NCBI GenBank assembly: GCA_018817405.1
Contig: JAHITZ010000044.1
Location: forward strand, 1 to 35,647
Source of the DNA: Nanobdellota archaeon
Lineage (GTDB): Archaea > Nanobdellota > Nanobdellia > Pacearchaeales > GW2011-AR1
Reading direction: 5' to 3'
Length of the DNA: 35,647 nt
Each line of letters opens with the position of its first letter. Positions within the stretch are counted from its first letter, which is position 1. Shown here piece by piece: positions 9,000 through 16,819 of the stretch. The notes under the pieces are model-generated. The model ran no database searches. It saw nothing but the letters and a program-made list of their open reading frames with translations, and was not told where the DNA came from. The position numbers and the translations under genes are program-made.

Positions 9000-10234
9000 T
9001 ATATACCAAGGGCTTTCTTCAGAATCTCACCAGCCTTCTCTTTTATATTTGGAGAAAGCATGAGTTTTATTTCTCTGGTCCTGCCCTGCCTCCCTTTGCT
9101 TATGACTCTCGCGTTGATGATCCCCAGCATATCAAATTCTCCGATTATGTCCCCCACCCGTCTTTGGGTTAGAATTTCGTTCTTTGTTTCTTCGCAAATC
9201 TCTTGATATTTGTTGTATACATCGCCTGTAAAAATTCTATCATCAACCATTTCCCTGCTTTTTTTCCTTCTTGTTTCTCTTCTTTCAGTTAACCTCATAA
9301 CTGCCTGCAGCACAATCTGGAACTGTGTCGGCTCGCTTTCAATTATATCCAGCATCTTATCTCTTTCAATTTTTTGGTTTGCAGTATCAATATGGTTTAC
9401 TGTGACTTTTTTGCTTCCCTCTCTCACGGCAACTTCTCCTGCAACCCTTAATAAATCCAAAGCACGCCTGGCATCACCATGCTCACGGGCTGCATAGGCA
9501 GCACATTTTGCTATTACTCCTTCTTCTAAAACACCTTTACTGAAAGCTTCCTTAGATCTTTCAGTCAAAATGTCCCTTAACTGCAAGGCGTTGTACGGTG
9601 GAAAAACAATTTCCTCTTCTCCAAGTGAACTCCTTACTCTAGGGTCAAGATGGTCCATAAAGGTTAAACTGTTGCTTATTCCAATTATACTAATCTGTGC
9701 ATTTTTTAATTCTGAATTGATTCTCGTCAAAGTGTAAATAAAACCATCTGAAATTTTCTTAACTGCCTGATCTATTTCATCCAAAACCAAAACAACAACT
9801 TGTTTTTTGCTATCAATCATGTCAATGAATCTCGAATAAACAGTATCTGTGGGCAACCCTGTAGCAGGCACACTTCCCCCCAACAAACTTATCAGCTCTG
9901 CAATTATCCTATACTCTGTATCAGAAACTTTTTTTGACTTGCAATTTATATACAAAAATTTTAAATTTGTTTTTTCAGATGCCTTTGTTTTTGCTTCTAG
10001 TTTGTCACCAACGTATTTTGCACTAAGGGTTTTACCGCTCCCTGTTTTTCCAAACAAAAAAAGATTGCTTGCTCTTTCCCCTGTTAGCGTCGGCCCCAAT
10101 ATTGAAGCAATGTTTTCAACCTGATCGCCTCGATGCAAAATCGTTTCAGGAGAATAATTAGATTGTAAAACAGACTTATTCTTGAATAAACTACTAGAAA
10201 CATAAGAATCAAAAATCTTATCAAGTTTATCCAT
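8999..10234 (-). CDS. cdc6: Orc1/Cdc6 replication initiator
   Basis: This AAA+ initiator of 411 residues binds origin DNA and helps load the MCM helicase. Visible are Walker A GKTGSGKT (62-69), Walker B VVLVLDEIDQ (D152, E153), sensor 1 IIGISNSLTF, a lid region with EHGDARRALDLLR, and a C-terminal winged helix (about 305-411) that would contact the origin dyads. The ATG at 10234 faces the AT-rich gap containing ORB-like sequences, the normal arrangement for an archaeal cdc6 next to its origin. Two possible TATA elements lie about 28 and 40 nt upstream, so autoregulation by binding of the initiator over its own promoter is plausible. It is the first gene of the operon with both PolD subunits. 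Confidence 0.96.
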   Translation of the reverse strand: MDKLDKIFDSYVSSSLFKNKSVLQSNYSPETILHRGDQVENIASILGPTLTGERASNLFLFGKTGSGKTLSAKYVGDKLEAKTKASEKTNLKFLYINCKSKKVSDTEYRIIAELISLLGGSVPATGLPTDTVYSRFIDMIDSKKQVVVLVLDEIDQAVKKISDGFIYTLTRINSELKNAQISIIGISNSLTFMDHLDPRVRSSLGEEEIVFPPYNALQLRDILTERSKEAFSKGVLEEGVIAKCAAYAAREHGDARRALDLLRVAGEVAVREGSKKVTVNHIDTANQKIERDKMLDIIESEPTQFQIVLQAVMRLTERRETRRKKSREMVDDRIFTGDVYNKYQEICEETKNEILTQRRVGDIIGEFDMLGIINARVISKGRQGRTREIKLMLSPNIKEKAGEILKKALGI

Positions 10235-10299
10235 CCTCTTTTACCCCTGTTTTACATTAAACATTGGACCTTATAAATTTACCTGTTTCAAAACCCACA

Positions 10300-10320
10300 T
10301 TTCCATTGGAAATTCGTTTA
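10300..10320 (+). promoter_or_regulatory. ORB-like dyad near cdc6
   Basis: TTCCATTGGAAA followed by TTCGTTTA. It differs from the textbook ORB core TTCCAGTGGAAA by one base at the dyad centre. A degenerate inverted partner is at 10379-10390. It is the likely binding site of the adjacent Orc1/Cdc6. Confidence 0.55.
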
Positions 10321-10575
10321 ATTCCGAAGACAAAATCCAATTCACGAACCAAATTGCTTTTTCCCAGTGACACCTTGATTTCTAATGGAATTTGAAATTG
10401 GTCTTCTTCCCTTAATTAATACATCAAAACACCGAGAATTCCTTACAATACAATTCTTGGCTGCACTCAAGAATCAAAGATTCTTGACGACCCGAAACAC
10501 ACCCCGGACTTTAGTTCAAGGGTTTTTGACAAAAACAATCACAAAAAACTAAACAAAGAATTATAAAAATACGAA

Positions 10576-10590
10576 TAAAACGAACAAATA
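10576..10590 (+). repeat. 15-bp origin repeat, copy 1
   Basis: TAAAACGAACAAATA is repeated exactly at 10645-10659. An inverted ACGTTCGTTTA lies between them at 10619-10629. Spaced, mixed-orientation copies suggest protein binding sites in the origin. Confidence 0.6.
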
Positions 10591-10644
10591 ATGTTTTGTA
10601 TAAACAATGTGTCAAGTAACGTTCGTTTAATTAAATAAATAATA

Positions 10645-10659
10645 TAAAACGAACAAATA
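10645..10659 (+). repeat. 15-bp origin repeat, copy 2
   Basis: This copy is identical to 10576-10590 and lies directly before the A/T-only tract. Confidence 0.6.
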
Positions 10660-10691
10660 CTAAATTAAATAACCAAAAGGATATATTTTAT

Positions 10692-10727
10692 AATAAAATG
10701 AATAAAATGAATAAAATGAATAAAATG
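10692..10727 (+). repeat. Four tandem 9-bp AT-rich repeats (AATAAAATG)
   Basis: Four perfect copies of AATAAAATG are followed by a partial fifth. Iterons of this composition are typical of duplex-unwinding elements. No coding potential is seen. Confidence 0.7.
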
Positions 10728-11140
10728 AATAAATACTACAACAAATAACAATTATAATGTATAATACATAAATTTAAAAAAGAAAATAAAAACAAACACC
10801 TAACCTTTACTATTTAAACATTTCCCAAAACCCTTCAATCTTTCTCAAATTCTCCAGATGAAATCAAGGTGTCACAGATAAAACCAATCTGTCACAGATA
10901 AAGCTAATATATTTCAAATAAAACCCAAATGCCATAAATCAAACAAAATATTTCATATGTGCTTTGAACATTAAACAGCACACCTTTCACCCAAAGGGTT
11001 ACTTTATAATATAACAAATGATACACCCTTTCAAAACAAATCAATAAATTTTAATAAAATTAAAAACCCATAAACCCTAATAAATGTTTTAATTTAACCT
11101 ATCTTTCCCACCACCAAATAACAACCTTACCACAAAAAGA

Positions 11141-11150
11141 TTTATATAAT
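11141..11150 (+). promoter_or_regulatory. TATA box of the PRC-barrel gene
   Basis: TTTATATAAT starts 29 nt before the ATG at 11170, a clean example of the leaderless promoter spacing seen across the window. Confidence 0.6.
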
Positions 11151-11169
11151 CCCTACTTTTAACTAACAC

Positions 11170-11430
11170 ATGACTTTAGACAAAAAACCTATAAAAGATA
11201 TTCTTAATAAATTGGTTGTAACAAAAGAAGGCAAGCGCCTTGGCCTTGTAAAAGATGTCACATTTGAAACAAACACAGGAGAACTGATTCAAATACTTTT
11301 GAAAGATGCAACAACATACACAAAAAACTTGAACCTAGAATCAGCAACAGGCAAAGAAGTTCTGATTCCCTACAATTCAATAATCGCAATCGGTGATTTT
11401 ATCGTTGTTTCTGAAGAAGATTTGATGTAA
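11170..11430 (+). CDS. Single PRC-barrel domain protein
   Basis: This 86-residue protein is essentially one PRC-barrel: KEGKRLGLVKDVTFETNTGE, then a strand-rich middle and KEVLIPYNSIIAIGDFIVVS. Stand-alone archaeal PRC-barrel proteins include the CdpB family, which links membrane anchors to FtsZ in cell division; others are linked to RNA metabolism. No membrane segment or extra domain is present, so it would act in the cytoplasm through protein-protein contacts. It is the first gene to the right of the presumed origin and is transcribed away from it from a clear leaderless promoter. The fold is a confident call; a division role is only a suggestion. Confidence 0.85.
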   Translation: MTLDKKPIKDILNKLVVTKEGKRLGLVKDVTFETNTGELIQILLKDATTYTKNLNLESATGKEVLIPYNSIIAIGDFIVVSEEDLM

Positions 11431-11534
11431 CATCTTATTAACTCATTTTTATCACAACGGTGAACTTGCCCAATTCCTTACCTTCAGTACACAACAATAA
11501 CAATATTTAAAAACAATCTATCTCAATAACAACC

Positions 11535-11960
11535 ATGCAATTAATAGGATTTAACCTTTCAAAAATATCAGCAGAAAAGTTCAATAAACAAATAAAAAAA
11601 GGCAATCAAAACATAAATTTTGAATTTACAGAACTTGAAAAAGAAAAAATTAGTTTGCTTAAAAATGGTGAAGCATTAAAAATATATTTCACACACACCC
11701 TTTCTGTTGAAGATGAAGAAAAAAAAGAAGAAAAACAAAGCGAAATAATTTTCCAAGGCAACATAATTCTCACAGTAACAAAAGAAGAATTAAAACCTCT
11801 GATGAAATCCTGGAAAAAGAAACAAATCCCAAACCCTTTAAGGGTTTTTCTTTCTAATGTAATCTTGCAAAAATGCACACCACAAACAGTCGGGCTTCAA
11901 CATGAATTAAACATTCCCTCACATGTGCCTTTACCTAGGGTGAATATTGGAAAAGATTAA
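11535..11960 (+). CDS. Conserved-looking hypothetical protein, possibly SecB-like
   Basis: I do not recognise a secure family for this 141-residue cytoplasmic protein. It has alternating strands (INFEFTELEKEKISL, then IIFQGNIILTVTKEEL), a charged loop, a helix around NPLRVFLSNVILQKC and a proline-rich tail, SHVPLPRVNIG. An N-terminal sheet followed by a helix and a PxPLP tail is loosely reminiscent of SecB-type export chaperones, but this is a weak guess. ATTTAAA begins about 30 nt before the ATG, giving it its own leaderless promoter. It lies 104 bp downstream of the PRC-barrel gene on the same strand. Confidence 0.7.
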   Translation: MQLIGFNLSKISAEKFNKQIKKGNQNINFEFTELEKEKISLLKNGEALKIYFTHTLSVEDEEKKEEKQSEIIFQGNIILTVTKEELKPLMKSWKKKQIPNPLRVFLSNVILQKCTPQTVGLQHELNIPSHVPLPRVNIGKD

Positions 11961-12060
11961 TAATTTAATTTAAACCCCCACCTGTTTAACTTAATTTTAA
12001 GAAGATGCACACCAAAAGCGGTTTTTTAGAAAACTAAATAAACCTATATTTCACACACCA

Positions 12061-12467
12061 ATGCCAAAACTCAACCCCTAAAAATAAAAATAATAGCTAA
12101 TGCAATAAAATGACCAGCAATATGCTCGGGAGCCTTTGCCATTTTAACCGGAACAGGCAACGCACTGGGACGATCAGGCTCACCGCTAAAAGAAATAGTT
12201 GATTTGTTTAAAGAATGTTTTTTCGATTCACTATCTGCAGTGGTATTAATAAATACCCTTTATGCCAAAACAGTCACAGCTTTAATGAATACACAGCGCC
12301 CGAAACTATATTCTAATCTTTTATGCGGAGCCGTTCAAATAGGCATATATTTTTTCTTAAATTCCAGAGGCACAGAAAACCCTTTAAATGCAGTGGTACC
12401 AAGTGCTATTTTAGGTTTTACTTTAACAAATGTTCAAAATAGGGGGAGAACAAACGAAATTAATTAA
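12061..12467 (+). pseudogene. Decayed small membrane-protein gene
   Basis: From 12114 to the TAA at 12467 one frame is open and encodes a plausible membrane protein: LTGTGNALGRSGSPLKEIVD, then hydrophobic segments SLSAVVLINTLY, LLCGAVQIGIYFFL and VVPSAILGF. That frame has no good start. Upstream, the ATG at 12061 has a TAAATAAA element at about -28. It reads MPKLNP and then stops unless the frame shifts near 12078; the continuation (LKIKIIANAIK) meets a TGA at 12111-12113 just before the open part. One frameshift plus one nonsense codon would restore a protein of about 135 residues. It could instead be a shorter protein starting at TTG 12204. It converges with the phosphoesterase gene, with a 4-base overlap of the ends. 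Confidence 0.5.
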
Positions 12468-13162
12468 TCTAATCCACCCAACTTCCCAAAATCCAAAACT
12501 TCCAGCCCCTCCCCAACAACCTTAACATCAAAACTCTCAAGCTTCAAATCCCATCCAAAACACATCTTACTCCTGCGAGGATCTGTTCCCACACTCCCAG
12601 AAAAAAAACTAGGCACAACAACAACATTTGTCCCTTTAAACTTCCCAACTAAAAAACATTTGTACATCTCCTCTTTAACTCCATCACAAATCTTCACAGC
12701 AGGATGCCCATGCCCAACAACCAATGTCTTCACATCCCCCTCCCAAACTTCCTTGAAATCCCTGTCCCCATGCAAAAAACAATACCCTTTCCAAATAAAA
12801 AAATCCTTAACACCTAGCCCATCACGTTTCAACAATGGCTCAATAATCTTGTCATGATTCCCCCGAACAATAATTATTTCCCTACTTTTTTCCTTCAAAA
12901 AATCAAACAACCCCAACACCTCGTTCCACTCCTGCCGCACAATCCTTCCAAACTCGTGCTTCACATCCCCAATCAAAACCACCTTATCAACCAACCCAAC
13001 ATTCTCAAAAACCTGCCCGAGCTCCCCCAACATTTCACCAAATAAAATTATAGGAACCCCCAACGACTCCTCATACCCCAAATGCAAATCACCCACAACT
13101 AAAACTTTCTCTCCATCTTTCTCAATCAGCAAACACTTACCAACATATTTCAAATTTTCCAT
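12464..13162 (-). CDS. Calcineurin-like metallophosphoesterase (COG1407-like)
   Basis: This phosphoesterase of about 232 residues has a complete metal-site set: VVGDLHLGYE, LIGDVKHEFG, IVRGNHDK, FLHGDRD and VVGHGHPAV. The DLHLGYE motif and overall length fit the archaeal ICC-like group COG1407, whose members are often encoded near Lhr-type helicases; an Lhr gene lies 4.4 kb away on the same strand. The substrate may be a nucleic acid or nucleotide, but this is not shown. A TTG further upstream (13177) extends the frame. I prefer the ATG at 13162 because TTTAATTAA lies 20-27 nt before it. A Cys-rich or membrane segment is absent, so it is cytoplasmic. Confidence 0.85.
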   Translation of the reverse strand: MENLKYVGKCLLIEKDGEKVLVVGDLHLGYEESLGVPIILFGEMLGELGQVFENVGLVDKVVLIGDVKHEFGRIVRQEWNEVLGLFDFLKEKSREIIIVRGNHDKIIEPLLKRDGLGVKDFFIWKGYCFLHGDRDFKEVWEGDVKTLVVGHGHPAVKICDGVKEEMYKCFLVGKFKGTNVVVVPSFFSGSVGTDPRRSKMCFGWDLKLESFDVKVVGEGLEVLDFGKLGGLD

Positions 13163-13367
13163 CGCACAAACAAACAATCATTTAATTAAACCTTTCGCCC
13201 ACAACAATTGTCCAAACACCTGTCCAAACAGCCAATTGTTCCCATTCAAGTTAATACTTTGACTTGGTGCTTCAGCAGAATAGAAATCAGAGAGATTCCA
13301 TCTTAAACCCTAACACAATACCCTGCCTGCTTGCTCTAAAAGTTAGTGAGGGTTAGGAATCTGCTCT

Positions 13368-14336
13368 TTATTCAAACAAACTGCTCAAGCTCTCTCCGAC
13401 CATTGTCCTATAAACAGCCTCTCCAAACAAATCAATCAAAGAAATAACCTCAAAGTTTCCACTTCCCCGACCAATCAAACTATCGCTTGTCATTATCTTA
13501 TCAAAAACCTCAAACTTTCCAAGGCCCTCTGTAAACAATCCATGCGTTCCATAAGCAAAAACTTTCTCAGCACCACCCTCCTTCAAACCCTGTCCAGTCT
13601 TAACAAGCGTTCCCCCAGTGTCAATAATATCATCCACAACCAAACAATTTTTCCCGTTGACATCACCCATTATCTTGGTCTCTTCTACCTGATTTACTCT
13701 TTCTCTCCGCTTATAACAAATAGCCATATCTGCATTAATTCCCTCTTTAGCCAATCTTTTTTGAAATTGTCTAGCCCTTCCACCACCTCCCGCATCTGGG
13801 GAAACCACAACCAAATTAGTCAACAAATACGGGTGATTCTTTTTCAAATAATGCACCACAACCGGAGAGCTATAAAGGTTATCAAAAGGGATGTTAAAAT
13901 ATTCTTGTATCTGCGGCGCATGCAAATCAATTGTCAAACCCCTATCAGCATAAATAGAAATCACATCAGCAACCGCCTTCGCATTAACACCCGCCCTTGA
14001 CTCATCCTTTCTGTCTTGCCTCGCAAACCTAAAATATGGAAAAACAACATTAATCTCGCTAGGAGAAGAGCCCCTCATCGCCTCCAAAACAAACAACAAA
14101 TCAGTAACCCACTGCGCAGCCCCCTTATTGGGATCGTGCACATAAAAACACCTCTTCCTTCTGATATTATGAGAAATCCTCAGCTTGTATTCGCCATCCC
14201 TAAAATTAGTCCTCCCGATATTTGCAAAACCAATCGAAAACTCCCGCCCATCTTTGTCACAAACATACTTATACAGCCCTTTAGCAAAATCATAACCCTT
14301 TTCACCAGGGTCAGCAATAATCACACTGCTTTCCAT
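13368..14336 (-). CDS. prs: Ribose-phosphate pyrophosphokinase (PRPP synthase)
   Basis: It makes phosphoribosyl pyrophosphate from ribose 5-phosphate and ATP, feeding nucleotide, histidine and tryptophan synthesis. At 322 residues it has normal length. The ATP-binding flexible loop FRFARQDRKDE is at about 103-112, the metal-binding loop TIDLHAPQ near 135-142, the ribose-phosphate region VVSPDAGGGGRA near 177-188, and the PRPP signature CLVVDDIIDTGGT at 231-243. The N-terminus has the NFRDGEYKLRI segment of the family. A TTTTATA element about 28 nt before the ATG gives a leaderless promoter. For a reduced DPANN genome, keeping Prs suggests at least partial nucleotide synthesis or salvage through PRPP. 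Confidence 0.95.
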   Translation of the reverse strand: MESSVIIADPGEKGYDFAKGLYKYVCDKDGREFSIGFANIGRTNFRDGEYKLRISHNIRRKRCFYVHDPNKGAAQWVTDLLFVLEAMRGSSPSEINVVFPYFRFARQDRKDESRAGVNAKAVADVISIYADRGLTIDLHAPQIQEYFNIPFDNLYSSPVVVHYLKKNHPYLLTNLVVVSPDAGGGGRARQFQKRLAKEGINADMAICYKRRERVNQVEETKIMGDVNGKNCLVVDDIIDTGGTLVKTGQGLKEGGAEKVFAYGTHGLFTEGLGKFEVFDKIMTSDSLIGRGSGNFEVISLIDLFGEAVYRTMVGESLSSLFE

Positions 14337-14394
14337 GACCTAAAACGCAAACAAGGGTATAAAAAGAAATATCTTTTAGAAAATAAACATCCCA

Positions 14395-14655
14395 CTATCC
14401 AAAACACTTAGGCCAAATAATCTCACACAAAATATCGCTCGTGTAAGGACAATCACCTTTCTCAACACCTTGGCTATCACAAACAGGAGGACTTAGCTGT
14501 ATTCCTTGAATACCAGAATCAGCGCCAGAAAAAGGACTGATATAATAAATATTTCCCAACCCTCCAGAAAAAACCCAAATATACCCAACACCTGCCAAAG
14601 CAACAATTGCCGAAACAGTAATGACAAGCCCAAGAAATTCATCTCTGTGATTCAT
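14395..14655 (-). CDS. Small membrane-anchored hypothetical protein
   Basis: This 86-residue protein has one N-terminal membrane segment (FLGLVITVSAIVALAGVGYI). An outside-facing tail carries four Cys (VCDSQG, GDCPYT, ILCEI, PKCFG) that could form two disulfides. No family is recognised. A TTG one codon upstream exists, but TATAAATTTG lies 27 nt before the ATG at 14655, deciding the start. It ends with TAG, 58 bp before prs. The Cys-rich exported tail resembles other small surface proteins in this window. Confidence 0.65.
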   Translation of the reverse strand: MNHRDEFLGLVITVSAIVALAGVGYIWVFSGGLGNIYYISPFSGADSGIQGIQLSPPVCDSQGVEKGDCPYTSDILCEIIWPKCFG

Positions 14656-14827
14656 CAACTATCAAACAATTACAAATTTATAATTCTTTCCATTTTAAGA
14701 CCAACCAACATCAAACCAAAAAAATCATCCAACCACTAAACACACTACTAAAACACCCAAACTAATAATACTCTGAGAATAAAATTCATCCATGTTTTAC
14801 AAAGGTTATTTTAGTTTATAATGTTTT

Positions 14828-15154
14828 CTAAAACGGGAGTTTCTTGTGATAATGATACCTATGAACCCCAAGTCCATCTTTTTCATAAACCATAATGCCA
14901 AAATAACTCTTTCCATCTCTATATCCAGAATCTCTTGAGATCCCATAAATCCTCCCCCTTAATTTCAATCCAAAAATTTTTCCAATCGGATGTCTTTTCA
15001 AACAAATCCTCGGCACACTCCCCTCCATGCTCTCTGGCAAAACCCTATCTTGAACACTCCCATTCAAACAAATCCCCGCCAGTCCAACAACTCCTGCAGC
15101 AACTATCCCTGCCGTCAGCAATCTCTTTCTCCACAAATGTTTCTTTTCTTCCAT
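14828..15154 (-). CDS. Small exported or membrane-anchored hypothetical protein
   Basis: This protein has 108 residues. A basic start (MEEKKHLWRKRLL) and a hydrophobic segment (AGIVAAGVVGLAGICLNGS) are followed by a soluble region with KIFGLKLRGRIYG and SYFGIMVYEKDG, ending in a His/Tyr-rich tail (GVHRYHYHKKLPF). The LAGIC could be a lipobox. No family is recognised. TTTAAA sits 27 nt before the ATG, so it has its own promoter although it follows the 15200-15925 gene by 45 bp. The gap from its end to the next gene (14656-14827) holds no gene that I can see. Confidence 0.65.
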   Translation of the reverse strand: MEEKKHLWRKRLLTAGIVAAGVVGLAGICLNGSVQDRVLPESMEGSVPRICLKRHPIGKIFGLKLRGRIYGISRDSGYRDGKSYFGIMVYEKDGLGVHRYHYHKKLPF

Positions 15155-15199
15155 TCAACTCAAACAAAAATTAGCTTTAAAAAACCTTCTCTTCCAAAA

Positions 15200-15925
15200 T
15201 CAAATAGTGTCTATACAAAGAGAACAATCACAATAACTATGCCTAACATCTGTGTCAGTTCTTTCACTAACATAATACCAAGTATCCCCATGTAATGGAA
15301 ATTCAGGATCTTCTTCAAGGCCACTAAAATCCAAATACATTATTAGTTTTTCAGTATGTACTTTTTCAACTATTACATCACAGTTATTTTCTTGTTCTAC
15401 ATAAGTTTGAGATGAAACAAAGGTCAATGATGGCCCCGCCTCTTCTGCCACCACACCCCCATAAAGTCTTATTTCCACGTTTTCTTCTATAAGTGGTTCG
15501 GGGGGTGTCGGTGTGTCAAATCGCTCAACACAAAATTCGTCAAGATACCCAAGCCCATCACGAGGGATAGTTGTGGTTTTAGTGGCATAAATATACCAAA
15601 TCCTATACATTGGATCCCCCATATGAAGTCCGTCATCATCCAAAGGCTCCCAAGTCTCCACCTTTTTGTAATCTTTAGACTTAAAATAAACTGGAAATGT
15701 TGTTAAATCTTGCCCTTCAGGACAAGGATACTCAAACTCGCTATCATCATCTCCTTTCTCCCCAATCCCAGGAACCACGCCCTCAACACCCTCGCCAGGA
15801 ACAACCCCTCCACCAGTCAAATCCTTTTCAAACTTCGGCCCCAAAGCAGTCTCATCAACAAAATAAAACCACCCAACAATCGCTAGAACAATTACAACAA
15901 TCACCCACAACACTCTTTTATCCAT
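15200..15925 (-). CDS. Secreted or membrane-anchored acidic protein of unknown function
   Basis: This 241-residue protein has an N-terminal anchor (VLWVIVVIVLAIVGWFYFV), then a low-complexity Gly/Val/Pro linker (GGGVVPGEGVEGVVPG) and an acidic, aromatic-rich beta-looking domain. The domain contains several Cys, including the C-terminal pair in SYCDCSLCIDTI. No family is recognised. The frame is open from a TTG at 15940, but the ATG at 15925 leaves 5 bp after the stop of the preceding gene and is the better start. It appears to be the last gene of the operon beginning at 16733, so it may be controlled by the HTH_10 operator upstream. Confidence 0.7.
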   Translation of the reverse strand: MDKRVLWVIVVIVLAIVGWFYFVDETALGPKFEKDLTGGGVVPGEGVEGVVPGIGEKGDDDSEFEYPCPEGQDLTTFPVYFKSKDYKKVETWEPLDDDGLHMGDPMYRIWYIYATKTTTIPRDGLGYLDEFCVERFDTPTPPEPLIEENVEIRLYGGVVAEEAGPSLTFVSSQTYVEQENNCDVIVEKVHTEKLIMYLDFSGLEEDPEFPLHGDTWYYVSERTDTDVRHSYCDCSLCIDTI

Positions 15926-15930
15926 CTCAA

Positions 15931-16131
15931 TTAACCGCAATTAGGCTTTATATATTTTTTCATATACTTTGGCAGCTCCTCAACGCCAGTACTCAAAGCT
16001 CTTCGCGCCTCTTCTGTCAATGTCAATTCAACAACCCTAATAGCCGCCCCAGGCTCACTAACAACAATCCTTTTCTCTACTAACCTACTGGGCAGTTCGT
16101 AATCGCCTGTCCCATAATCTTTAGCACCCAT
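15931..16131 (-). CDS. Small hypothetical protein
   Basis: This 66-residue soluble protein is of unknown family, with a strand-rich middle (KRIVVSEPGAAIRVVELTLT) and a basic C-terminus (YMKKYIKPNCG). It has an ATG start and TAA stop and lies 24 bp after the preceding small gene and 5 bp before the next, which supports membership of one operon. No membrane segment or motif is visible. Confidence 0.6.
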   Translation of the reverse strand: MGAKDYGTGDYELPSRLVEKRIVVSEPGAAIRVVELTLTEEARRALSTGVEELPKYMKKYIKPNCG

Positions 16132-16155
16132 CTTCTTCCCACAGCAACCAACTAT

Positions 16156-16305
16156 TTATTTCTTCCCCTTCACAGCACCATCATAACCATCTTTCGTCAA
16201 CCCATACCCCGGACATCTCTCAACATCCTCTTCTGACGGAAATATGAATCGCCTTTTTATAGCAAATTCCTCCGTAAAGGCAGGAGTTACAAAAGACTTT
16301 ATCAC
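16156..16305 (-). CDS. Very small hypothetical protein with GTG start
   Basis: I place the start at a GTG whose last two bases begin the upstream gene's stop (GTGA overlap at 16302-16305), a classic translational-coupling junction. That gives 49 residues: MIKSFVTPAFTEEF, then FPSEEDVERC and a basic Lys-rich end. The frame is open further upstream to a TTG at 16353, which would overlap the preceding gene by 52 bases and is less likely. No family is recognised. It may be a fragment of a longer ancestral protein. Confidence 0.5.
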   Translation of the reverse strand: MIKSFVTPAFTEEFAIKRRFIFPSEEDVERCPGYGLTKDGYDGAVKGKK

Positions 16306-16733
16306 TCTAACTCGCTCTTGTTCACTTTTAACCGAGCATTGTTCTCCAGCCAATCTACAAAGTTAAGGACTTCCCCAAGAATATCGTCATACCTGACTAG
16401 AGCACTATACAACTCACAAGAATCCAAATTTTTCGTTCTATTTTCTTTGGTAGAATAATCAAAGAATAGATTAGGGCATTTTGGTTCCCCAAAGCAAGCA
16501 AAGTATTCTTCCCTTGCTTGTTTTCGCAACTCAGAATCCATTGCACACGCCAACACAATTTCATAGCCTTGTTGGGTGCGTTCAGACGCATGCACCAAAC
16601 TTTTCAAAAGTAACTTTTCTCCGCTTGGACCCCAAGATAACAGCGGACCAGCCTTTCCAGTAGTTCTAATTTCTACCCCTCGCAAGGCTTCTCTCATCGC
16701 CTCATCTTCTCCTGTTTGTTTTTCCCTTGCCAT
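16302..16733 (-). CDS. Hypothetical protein, first gene of a small HTH_10-linked operon
   Basis: This 143-residue soluble protein is mainly helical (SERTQQGYEIVLACAMDSEL, then REEYFACFGEPKCPN) and charged, with no recognised family or membrane segment. An ATG start is used. A TATAAATATTAAATA stretch at about 16776-16792 is the probable promoter, leaving a short leader of about 20 nt. A 14-bp inverted repeat at 16793-16806 abuts that TATA box on its upstream side. It is followed by three more small genes in close order (GTGA overlap, 24 bp, 5 bp), likely one transcript reaching 15200. Confidence 0.6.
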   Translation of the reverse strand: MAREKQTGEDEAMREALRGVEIRTTGKAGPLLSWGPSGEKLLLKSLVHASERTQQGYEIVLACAMDSELRKQAREEYFACFGEPKCPNLFFDYSTKENRTKNLDSCELYSALVRYDDILGEVLNFVDWLENNARLKVNKSELE

Positions 16734-16792
16734 TTTCTTTGTAACTTGATTTACTTAACAGTGGTAACAAATAACCCTATTTAATATTTATA

Positions 16793-16806
16793 GCGATATT
16801 AATCGC
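16793..16806. promoter_or_regulatory. 14-bp inverted repeat, candidate operator upstream of the 16733 operon
   Basis: GCGATATTAATCGC has 5-bp arms (GCGAT/ATCGC) around ATTA, and it directly abuts the presumed TATA box of the 16733 gene. It matches the repeat at 17477-17490 in all but its two outermost bases, which change together (G/C to A/T) so the dyad is kept. It is the likely binding site for the HTH_10 protein encoded between the two copies. Confidence 0.55.
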
Positions 16807-16819
16807 GTCTTACAAAGAA

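Larger units (their letters stand above)
10235..11140. other. Putative chromosomal replication origin (oriC)
   Basis: These 906 bases carry no gene and are very AT-rich. Next to cdc6 is TTTCCATTGGAAATTCG (from 10300), whose dyad TTCCA-N-TGGAA matches the core of archaeal origin recognition boxes (TTCCAGTGGAAAC). An inverted copy with one mismatch lies at 10379-10390. Further in are a perfect 9-3-9 hairpin (10467-10487), iterated TTCGTTTA-type motifs in both orientations, four 9-bp tandem repeats and a long A/T tract that could serve as the unwinding element. A TGTCACAGATAAA motif occurs twice near 10870-10905. The classical G-string of ORBs is absent. Origin function is inferred from these features plus the cdc6-polD neighbours. 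Confidence 0.7.

Noticed and set aside
10692-10735. CRISPR-like array in the origin gap
   Set aside because: The units are 9 bp with no spacers; they are simple tandem repeats. No CRISPR array or cas gene was seen anywhere in the window.
12111-12113. TGA read as Trp in the 12061-12467 gene
   Set aside because: DP2, DP1, Lhr and argS all end naturally with TGA, and this gene also has a second lesion.
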